Assembly (NCBI GenBank): GCA_016713135.1
Contig: JADJPR010000016.1
Location: forward strand, 1 to 64,000
Source: Rhodanobacteraceae bacterium
GTDB taxonomy: Bacteria > Pseudomonadota > Gammaproteobacteria > Xanthomonadales > SZUA-5
Length of the DNA stretch: 64,000 nt
Direction of reading: 5' to 3'
Shown here: positions 57,662-64,000 of the stretch, piece after piece
Layout of the letters: every line of letters begins with the position of its first letter
How positions within the stretch are numbered: position 1 is the first letter of the stretch
The notes under the pieces: model-generated
What the model saw: only the letters and a program-made list of their open reading frames with translations
Database searches by the model: none
Told to the model about the DNA's origin: nothing
Translations under genes and position numbers: made by a program

Positions 57662-58207
57662 TCATTGCATCACGTTGACCACATCGCGCAGGCTGGCGGC
57701 GTTGTTGCCCATGGTGAAGTTGACGTAGTAGCTCGCGCCCGGCTGCAGCGAACAGGACAAACTGGAGGCCGCGACGATCCAGGAAACGCCAGGCGCCCCG
57801 GCGACTTGCGACACGCAATTGGCGCCCAGGAAGGCGGGATCGAAGCAGCCTGGCGTGCGCGAGATCGAAACCTGGCCGGTACCGTTGGCGCCCGGGAAGC
57901 CGTCGTTTGCATACAGGGTGCCGAACTGCCCGGCTGTCTGCGAAGCGGTGAAACGCAGCGCCAGGTAGCCGTTCGTGGGGATCGACAGCCGCGCGGTGAA
58001 GTTATAAGACGGCCAAAGCCCCAAGAACGTCGAGTTCCACTCCGCGATCGAGCCGATAGGCCCGATCGCGGCGCACGGGTTCGGTTCGTAGCCATTGCTG
58101 AACAGCAGGTCATCACCGGCACTGGCCGACAGGTTGACCAGCAAACCGGTGGCAAGGGCCCCGGCGGCCAGCGTGCGCGAAAGGCGAACGCGAGAATGAG
58201 TTGTCAT
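57662..58207 (-). CDS. Hypothetical secreted beta-rich protein with SNGYE motif
   Basis: A 181-residue exported protein. After a signal peptide (about 1-30, LAAGALATGLLVNLSASA) the mature N-terminus reads GDDLLFSNGYE. This resembles the D-x-I-F-x-x-G-F-E motif I recall in many secreted proteins of Xanthomonadales. The rest (SIAEWNSTFLGLWPSYNFTA and TNGYLALRFTASQTAGQFGT) is a beta-sandwich-like domain with cysteines in GCFDPAFLGANC. Function unknown. It is divergent from the SulP gene. Confidence 0.68.
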   Translation of the reverse strand: MTTHSRVRLSRTLAAGALATGLLVNLSASAGDDLLFSNGYEPNPCAAIGPIGSIAEWNSTFLGLWPSYNFTARLSIPTNGYLALRFTASQTAGQFGTLYANDGFPGANGTGQVSISRTPGCFDPAFLGANCVSQVAGAPGVSWIVAASSLSCSLQPGASYYVNFTMGNNAASLRDVVNVMQ

Positions 58208-58231
58208 CGGATGCTCCGGGTCGAGGATCGC

Positions 58232-58247
58232 GTGTGCGGACGCACAC
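58232..58247. promoter_or_regulatory. Palindrome upstream of the secreted-protein gene
   Basis: GTGTGCG, GA and CGCACAC form a 16-bp palindrome 25 bases upstream of the start at 58207, in the divergent gap with the SulP gene. It could be an operator or a leader hairpin; nothing else supports either. Confidence 0.3.
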
Positions 58248-58381
58248 AATTTTGCAACGCGGAAAACGGCGCCGGAACAGCTCAGGGATTCCATCCGTTT
58301 TCCCGGGCAATCCACCAAGGTGGAATGCCGGTTTGGTGACGACGGCGTTAAGGTTGGGCGGTCCATCCGCCGGATGCCGCG

Positions 58382-60072
58382 ATGTCGCTACGAGCCCATT
58401 TCGAACCGAAACTCCTGACCGCCTGGCGCGAAGGTTACGGCCTGAAGGACTTGCGCCGCGATGCGATCGCCGGCCTGACCGTGGCGATCGTCGCGCTGCC
58501 GCTGGCGATGGCGCTGGCGATCGCGTCCGGCACCACGCCGGAGAAAGGGCTGCATACCGCGATCATCGCCGGCTTCCTGATCTCGGCGCTGGGCGGCAGC
58601 CGGGTGCAGATCGGCGGCCCGACCGGGGCTTTCATCCCGGTGGTCTTCGCCGTGATCGAACGCCATGGCTACGACGGCCTGCTGCTGGCGACGATCATGG
58701 CCGGCGTGATGCTGCTCATCGCCGGCTGGGCGCGGCTGGGCCTGTTGATGCGCTACATGCCGCAGCCGGTGATCACCGGATTCACCGCGGGCATCGGCGT
58801 GATCATTTTCAGCAGCCAGCTGCGCGATCTGTTCGGGCTGCAGATGGACAAGGTGCCGGCCGAGTTCGGGCCCAAGATGGCCGCGCTCTGGGATGCCGCG
58901 CCGACGTTCAATTTCGCGGCCTTTGGCCTGGCGCTGGCCTGCATCGCATTGATCGTGGCCCTGCGCAAGCTGGCGCCCAAGTGGCCAGGCTTCCTGATCG
59001 CGGTGGTCGGCGGCACCCTCGCAGCGTTGCTGCTGAACCTGCCGGTGGAGACCATCGGCAGCCGCTTCGGCGAACTCCCGAGTTCATTGCCCGACTTCAC
59101 GCTGCCGGAAGTGACCCTGGCGCGCTTGCGCGCGTTGATGCCGGACGCCTTCACCATCGCCTTCCTCGCCGGCATCGAGTCGCTGCTGTCGGCGGTGGTG
59201 GCGGACGGCATGACCGGCCAGCGCCACCGCTCCAACGCGGAACTGGTCGCGCAGGGCGCAGCCAACATCGGTTCCGCGCTGTTCGGCGGCCTGCCCGCCA
59301 CCGGCGCCATCGCGCGCACCGCCACCAACGTGCGCGCCGGCGCGCGCAGCCCGATCGCCGGCATCCTGCACGCGGTGTTCGTGCTGGTGTTCATGCTGCA
59401 CTGGCGCCGATCATGGCCTATGTGCCGCTGGCCGCGCTGGCCGCGGTGCTGGTGCTCGTGGCCTGGGGCATGAGCGAGATCGAGCGCTTCCGCCATCTGC
59501 TGCACGCGCCGGTCGGCGACCGCGCGCTGCTGCTGATCACCTTCGGCCTGACCGTGATGGTCGACCTGACGGTCGCCATCGAAGTGGGCCTGGTGGTCGC
59601 CGCCTTCCTGTTCATGCACCGCATGGCGAGCACCGTCGAAGTGGAAGGCCACTCGCTGGCCGACGAGATCGAGCAGGCCGGCGACGACACCGACATGCGC
59701 TCGCGCCTGCCCCAGGGCGTGGAGGCTTTCCGCATCATCGGCCCGCTGTTCTTCGGCGCCACCAGCCATCTGGAGGACGCGCTGCGCAGCTTCCGCGACA
59801 CCGGCTATCCCAAGGTCTTCATCCTGCGCACCCGTTTGATGCCGATGGTCGATGCCAGCGGCGTCAACACCCTGGAAGTGTTCATGGCCCAGCTGCGCAA
59901 GGCCGGCACCCTGCTGATCCTGTCCGGCCTGCAGCCGCAGCCCACCCGCGTGCTCGCGCGCATGGGCATGGTCGAGAAAGACGGCGAACTCGCCTACGCC
60001 CGCGACTACGAACACGCCCTGGCACTGGCCCAGGAACACCTGGAGCGCTCGGGCGCGGCGATGGTGGCCTGA
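58382..60072 (+). CDS. SulP family anion transporter with STAS domain, one frameshift
   Basis: About 563 residues. The N-terminal membrane part starts with the SulP signature LRRDAIAGLTVAIVALPLAM, GGPTGAFIPVVFAVIERHGY and FTAGIGVIIFSSQLRDLFGL, typical of sulfate/bicarbonate/dicarboxylate carriers. Near 59398 one base is gained or lost (the junction should read FMLLLAPIMAYVPL), and the second frame completes the last helices and a cytoplasmic STAS domain (GVEAFRIIGPLFFGATSHLE, MVDASGVNTLEVF). A gene of this size is normal. The single indel in a homopolymer-poor site may be real or an error. The substrate is not evident. Confidence 0.88.
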
Positions 60073-60089
60073 GGCGCCGCTTCCCCCGA

Positions 60090-60126
60090 GCGTAGGCCGG
60101 AGTACCGCGCAGCGGTTCTCCGGCGA
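60090..60126. repeat. GTAGCCCGGAGT element, truncated copy
   Basis: GCGTAGGCCGGAGTACCGCG then CAGCGGTTCTCCGGC matches only the first half of the 86-bp element seen at 53801 and 56682. Confidence 0.75.
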
Positions 60127-60226
60127 TTTGGTGGAGACGCGGTACGCGTGGGGCACAGCCCGCAATTCCTGGCTCTGCAATACTCTTTGCCAGGATGCTT
60201 GGTTCACTTTGAAAGGGCCCAGTGCC

Positions 60227-61003
60227 ATGACGTTTCCCGGAGTCGCCGTGGTACGCACCGTCCTGAGTCTATGGATGGCGGCGGTCGCCATGCCCGCCCA
60301 CGCTGATGTGCTGGAGATCCGGTCGGATATCTGGCTCCCGTATGCGGGTGATCCCAATTCGCCAGACAGGGGTTACATGGTGGAAATGGCCGAGGCCATT
60401 GCCGCAAACAATGGCCACACCATCCGGTATGCCGTCGCACCCTGGGAAGAGGCGTTGAACAGCGTGCGTCAGGGCAAGGCCGACTGTGTTGTAGGCGCTG
60501 AAATCAGGGACGCGCCGGACCTGCTGTTCGCACGGTCCAGCTGGGGCGAATCCGGCTATCTGTTTTTCGGGCGTGCCGGCACCCCATGGCGATATGACGG
60601 CGTCGAGAGCCTCGCTTCGATCAAGTTCAGCGTCAACGAGTACTACAGTTACAGCGAACCGCTGGACGCGTACATTGCCGAACATCGAACGGACAAGCGG
60701 CGCGTGCTCGAAGTGACAGAGAAGGCGCAGGCCATCGCCCAGCTTGTGGCGGCGGAAACCGATGCTTACATCGATGATTCCAACGAATTTGCGTATGCGC
60801 TCGCCAAGGCGAAGATCGATCCAGCCGAGTTCATCTCTCTTGGCGTTGCCCGGCGTGCAGAGGACGTCCGCATCGCTTGCACACCCGGCAAACCGCGCGG
60901 CCGTGAGCTCGTCGAGATGTTCGACAAGGGCACAGTCGAACTCCGAACGAGTGGCAAACTGGCGGAAATTCTGGCGCGCTACCACGTCAAGGATTGGAAG
61001 TAG
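60227..61003 (+). CDS. Periplasmic substrate-binding protein (SBP_bac_3/PBPb type)
   Basis: A 258-residue exported binding protein: signal peptide 1-27 (VLSLWMAAVAMPAHA), then EIRSDIWLPYAGDPNSPDRG, YMVEMAEAIAANNGHTIRYA and VRQGKADCVVGAEIRDAPD. This is the two-lobed fold of amino-acid-type ABC binding proteins. The conserved ligand-gripping R/D pair of true amino-acid binders is not obvious (FARSSWGESGY instead). No ABC permease genes are adjacent, so it may be an orphan or act with a histidine kinase elsewhere. ATG 60227 is the signal-peptide start. Confidence 0.82.
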   Translation: MTFPGVAVVRTVLSLWMAAVAMPAHADVLEIRSDIWLPYAGDPNSPDRGYMVEMAEAIAANNGHTIRYAVAPWEEALNSVRQGKADCVVGAEIRDAPDLLFARSSWGESGYLFFGRAGTPWRYDGVESLASIKFSVNEYYSYSEPLDAYIAEHRTDKRRVLEVTEKAQAIAQLVAAETDAYIDDSNEFAYALAKAKIDPAEFISLGVARRAEDVRIACTPGKPRGRELVEMFDKGTVELRTSGKLAEILARYHVKDWK

Positions 61004-61330
61004 TGGGCACTGAACCCCAGATCGCCGCCCGCGCCGCCGGCACCATCGAGCCAGCCTGCCATGCTCCAAAGGCAGCACAGACGCCAACAATTCTCCCCGC
61101 AAAAAGAGAACCTGATTCGTACCAATCCTCATCGCGGAGCGCCCAAGAGCAACAGCGTTTGGACAAGGTCCAAACCCACGCACAGCAAGCTCGCGGCAGC
61201 TGTGGGTTCGGACCTTGTCCGAACGCTTTTCGCATCGCCGGTCCATCGGCGATGAGGATTGGTACGAATCAGGAAAGAGAAAAGCCGCATCGAGCGGCTC
61301 TTTCGTCACCACAAGACGAGTGATGTCGCG
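61004..61330. repeat. Convergent gap with a perfect 25-bp inverted repeat and inner stem
   Basis: Arms at 61111-61135 and 61249-61273 (CCTGATTCGTACC and its complement at the outer ends) match perfectly over 25 bases. Inside, GGACAAGGTCCAAACCCA and TGGGTTCGGACCTTGTCC pair imperfectly. The element is not of the stuttering type but has the same place, between convergent genes. Confidence 0.8.
61280..61303 (-). terminator. Intrinsic terminator of the minus-strand gene at 61331
   Basis: Read on the minus strand: AGCCGC, TCGAT, GCGGCT, then TTTCTCTTT. A 6-bp GC stem with a T-rich tail lies about 30 bases after the stop codon. It is the best textbook intrinsic terminator in the window. Confidence 0.7.
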
Positions 61331-61819
61331 CTACGCCGCCTCTCGCTGCGGCTGCGCTTCCACCGGCCTGGCCCGGCGCTTGTTGGAAAAGCGGGTGGAC
61401 AAACCCCTACGCAAGCCCTCCACGCCGTCGGCGCCGCCCGACATCTTCATCAACCCATAGGCCTTCAGCGCGATGCCCCTGATCTCGCTCCCGAGCGCAG
61501 CGTCGGTGTCGCTGCTGCGCTCGCACAATCGGGTCAACCGGGTCTGCAGCGGACGCAACTGATCCAGCAGCCGGAGACTGGCGATCGCTTCATCGACCGG
61601 GATGTTGGGCGGGATCATCTGCGGGCTCTGGCTGATCACCTGCAGCGCCTGACGGCTGAAACTCTCGTTCTTGCTCCCCATCTTGCGCAGCCGGCGCTTG
61701 TCCACCGCGGTCAGCGAGACCAGCCCCTTGAGGTGGGTTTCCAGCGTGGTCAGCGCCGCGTTCACCGCGTCCAACTGGGCTTCACTCAGGCTCAGGTTCA
61801 CAACGTTCTGTTTCGACAT
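61331..61819 (-). CDS. Hypothetical helical protein
   Basis: A 162-residue soluble protein, largely alpha-helical: VVNLSLSEAQLDAVNAALTT, then LETHLKGLVSLTAVDKRRLR and IASLRLLDQLRPLQTRLTRL. It contains a conserved-looking QALQVISQSPQMIPPNIPVD turn and a basic C-terminus (RGLSTRFSNKRRARPVEAQP). There is no signal peptide. I do not recognise a family; a DNA- or polymer-associated structural protein is possible given its charge pattern. It has its own terminator and lies apart from darTG. Confidence 0.7.
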   Translation of the reverse strand: MSKQNVVNLSLSEAQLDAVNAALTTLETHLKGLVSLTAVDKRRLRKMGSKNESFSRQALQVISQSPQMIPPNIPVDEAIASLRLLDQLRPLQTRLTRLCERSSDTDAALGSEIRGIALKAYGLMKMSGGADGVEGLRRGLSTRFSNKRRARPVEAQPQREAA

Positions 61820-62412
61820 GTTCGATCTCCTCTTGGCGACTCGGGAAGGCGTCCGCGCCCCGTTGGGGTGGATCGCCGGCCGGACCCTGCGTCCGGCGTG
61901 AGGCCATGAGACACCGCGACTGTCTCACCCGACGACACGCCGGTTAAATCGGACTGAACGCCGATCAACCAGAACTCCCGAACCCCCGCCCCACCCCGGC
62001 GCGCCCATGCCCGCCACCCGCGCGCCTGTCGCGACGACCTCGCCAGCCTGTCGCCGCGATGGATGCACGAGTACCGCGACACACGCCCGCCTATCGCCGC
62101 GACAGGCGCGTGAGTACCGCGACACGCCCCCGCCCATGCCGCTGACAGGCGTACCCGCAATTCCGCATAGGCAGGCCCTTCGCCGCGACAGCCGCAGCAG
62201 CGGCGCCGAATGGACCCGCCCATCCCAGCCACAGGCCCACCAGCAAAGCGCCACGCAACCGCCCATCTCCGCGACAGCCGGGCGAGCACACCAGGGAATG
62301 CCGGTGTCCCCGCCGGCGCCATGCGGACCTGACGACTGCCGCCCTCTACGGGCGGAGCCACCGGCACGGGCAACCCAGCGGATCCTGCGGAAACGCCGCG
62401 ACGACGCCGGGA
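61820..62412. repeat. Spacer with a degenerate tandem array (about 44-nt unit)
   Basis: Between about 62006 and 62305 six to seven degenerate units follow each other on the minus strand, with consensus GCCTGTCGCGGCGATGGGCG followed by a GTGTCGCGGTACTCGTGC tail. Unit spacing is about 43-46 bases, and several units contain a self-complementary GCCTGTCGC/GCGACAGGC. The rest of the gap shows nothing notable. The minus-strand frames here only translate the repeat. Confidence 0.65.
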
Positions 62413-63533
62413 TTAGCGACCAGCTACCCGCCGGGCTCCGTCAACCTGGCCTTGCGCCGCGGCCCGGTTGTGAAAAGGCTGCAGCGCACGCAGCGCCAAC
62501 GCCACCGAACGCTCGTCGAACAGCCGCACCTTGCGCTCTGCATGCGGCTGGCCCGCCGGCCAGCGGGCCAGAGCCGCGCGGACTAAGTCCGTCTCGGGCG
62601 CAATTCCCTCGCGGTTGACCAACCAGTCGACCGTCGCCAGCAGTTCCATGCCATACGGCGACTGGAACCCGTCGATCAGCCGAGACACGGACTCCAGCGC
62701 GTCCTGGTAGGGCGCCGCTTCACTGCTGCGCAGAAAGGCCGACACCCGCTCGCGCTGGCGGTCCTCGAACCAGATGGCGTCCAACGGACTGGCATCGGCA
62801 AGGCGCTTGTCGCAACGCAGAAAGCTGCCGTCCAGATTGTCGAGAAGTTTGGTCAACCGATACGCGTAAGGGCCGTAGCGGTCGGCGGCGAATCGAAGGT
62901 CCAGCGGATCGGGCAGCCCGAGCTGGCGGATAGCGCGCTCAAGGAACCACGCGAGCTTCTGGATTTCCAGCAGGCTGCACTCGAAACCGAGAACGGAGTA
63001 GCGGCGCACCAGTTCCGCAATCAAGGCGCGTGCAATGGTCAGGTTGAGCACGCCGCTGCGCTTGGCGACATTCTGGTACTGGGTCGTGGGCTGGTAGACA
63101 ACGACCTCAGTACCCTCGATGTCCGCGAGCGCACGCTCGATCTCGACCCGGACGGCGGCCCAGTCGAGCCCACCATTGCCGGCACCGAGCGGCGGGATGG
63201 CGACCGAACGCACCCGATGTTCATTGAGAAACCGGCGCAATTCCTCGAGACCCGATCGCACCCATTCAATCCGCGAGGGCGCTCGCCAGTCCTGCTTGGT
63301 TGCGAAATTCACCACATAACGCGGGCCCTGGAGTTCTCCCGGCTCGGTGACCAGCAGGCTGCCCGCACGCAGTTCGCCGCCTTGCAGGCAGCACGGTAGC
63401 GCGCGTAGTTGTCGTCGAAGCGCTCCCTGAACATGAGCGCGATGCCCTTGCCCATCACGCCGACGGTGTTGACCGTATTGACCAGCGCCTCGGCGCCGGG
63501 CTCGAGCAGATTGGCTTCGGTGTAGCGGATCAT
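62413..63533 (-). CDS. darG: DarG antitoxin: macro-domain DNA ADP-ribosyl glycohydrolase, frameshifted near the N-terminus
   Basis: The antitoxin of the DarTG system removes ADP-ribose from thymidine in DNA and also binds the toxin. The N-terminal macro domain starts at ATG 63533 (MIRYTEANLLEPGAEALVNT, then VNTVGVMGKGIALMF, the ADP-ribose-binding loop). A one-base shift near 63383 breaks the frame (it should read CKAGELRAGSLLVTEPG), and coding continues from about 63370 in the frame that ends at 62413, with SVAIPPLGAGNGGLDW and VVYQPTTQYQN. The C-terminal half (EIQKLAWFLERAI, AADRYGPYAYRL) is the toxin-binding DarG domain. Its start overlaps the toxin stop. About 373 residues if repaired, slightly longer than some relatives. 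Confidence 0.88.
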
Positions 63534-64000
63534 GGGAAGTACCACTCTGGCCGCAGCACGGCCTTGACGCTCAGCGAGCGACGATGAATCTGGTCGGCGA
63601 TGCTGTCACGCACCACGCTGTCGTAGCAAACAACTCCCTGCAGGGCCGACAGCGGCAGGTGAGCATGCACCAGCGCCTCGGCTTCATAGCGTTCGAAGCG
63701 CTCCGGATCGTCGGGATCGCGTTGGAAGTCGCGGGACTGCAGTCTTGGCCAGTCAATCCACGTGAGATCCGCAAGATCGCTGGAGAACCGCGCCTTGGAA
63801 AGGGACGCGTGGCGGTCCGAGAACACGAATGACAACCTCTCCGCGGCGACCCGATGAAGACTCGTCACCAGTAAGCAGAGTTCCGCGCGATCACGTTGCG
63901 TCACGCCCCTGCCGGTGACGATGTTCAAGGTCATCGGCGAGAACGGTGTGAAATAAAAGGACACGTAGTCGGCCAGGGTGCCGCCGGGTGCGACTGGCAC
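63530..64000 (-). CDS. darT: DarT toxin: DNA ADP-ribosyltransferase, 5' part beyond the window
   Basis: The C-terminal 156 codons of a DarT (DUF4433) enzyme, which adds ADP-ribose to thymidine in single-stranded DNA using NAD+ and blocks phage replication. VAPGGTLADYVSFYFTPFSP is the family marker of the NAD-binding core, and EAEALVHAHLPL contains the likely catalytic glutamate (residue 108 of the visible part). The start lies outside the window. Its stop overlaps the darG ATG (ATGA), the standard toxin-antitoxin order for this system. Confidence 0.9.
   Translation of the reverse strand: MPVAPGGTLADYVSFYFTPFSPMTLNIVTGRGVTQRDRAELCLLVTSLHRVAAERLSFVFSDRHASLSKARFSSDLADLTWIDWPRLQSRDFQRDPDDPERFERYEAEALVHAHLPLSALQGVVCYDSVVRDSIADQIHRRSLSVKAVLRPEWYFP

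Noticed and set aside
62006..62305. CRISPR array
   Set aside because: Units are degenerate and contiguous with no unique spacers, and no cas genes are present.
61798..62373. 191-codon minus-strand frame over the 44-nt array
   Set aside because: It only translates the tandem repeat, lacks a plausible start, and overlaps the start of the gene at 61819.

Overview
The window is high-GC gammaproteobacterial chromosome, most likely Xanthomonadales/Lysobacterales. The pointers are the plant/Xanthomonas-type GshA, an ECF sigma factor coupled to a Ser/Thr kinase with TPR repeats, REP-like TGTGGGAGCGACTTCGGCCGCGA elements, many secreted or lipoprotein genes of unknown role, and GTAGCCCGGA-type dispersed repeats. 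Genus cannot be fixed from the sequence. No rRNA, tRNA, CRISPR array or intact transposase was seen.

Layout: 0-6 kb is an accessory defence block: a WYL regulator, a PaeR7I/XhoI-type restriction-modification pair, and an AT-richer NACHT (STAND) NTPase, all three defence genes interrupted by frameshifts. 6-26 kb holds a very large alpha-2-macroglobulin, an RcnB-like protein, an MFS effluxer, a lipoprotein/ECF sigma/anti-sigma set, uppP, slyX, the kinase/ECF pair, a dihaem cytochrome c, gshA and a double UPF0149 protein. 26-38 kb has a Tet-like MFS pump, recQ, a stand-alone RecA2 helicase-like protein, a Nudix hydrolase, a lipase, an SLC13 transporter and a two-component pair. 38-52 kb is mostly housekeeping: cysS, a VOC protein, a thioesterase/lipoprotein pair, a ferredoxin-NADP reductase, DUF481 and DUF937 proteins, rsgA, a NatAB-type ABC exporter, a TAP-like hydrolase operon and darP. 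52-61 kb holds a two-component system, small secreted proteins, a SulP transporter and a periplasmic binding protein. The right edge (62.4-64 kb) is a DarT-DarG DNA ADP-ribosylation toxin-antitoxin pair, cut by the window end.

The most unusual signal is between the genes. At 11 of the 12 convergent gene junctions, and at several tandem or divergent ones, there is a stem-loop element. In most, both arms are made of a short stuttering word (GTGAAACGT, AAAGGACGC, ACGCAGAGG, GGCACGAG, GGGGCAAGG, TTGGTGTTGG, TTGGCTTCTGGC). The same word families recur at distant junctions with different loops. They look like a genome-wide family of 3'-end hairpins. In addition, three MITE-like elements lie in CTAG target sites, two of them exactly on TAG stop codons.

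Sequence quality varies. Frameshifts are dense between about 1.9 and 7.2 kb and scattered elsewhere (kinase, SulP, DarG), and one hairpin loop (52.6-52.8 kb) is filled with homopolymer noise. Some broken genes are therefore probably intact in the organism. Statements about families are from recognised motifs, not from database searches.
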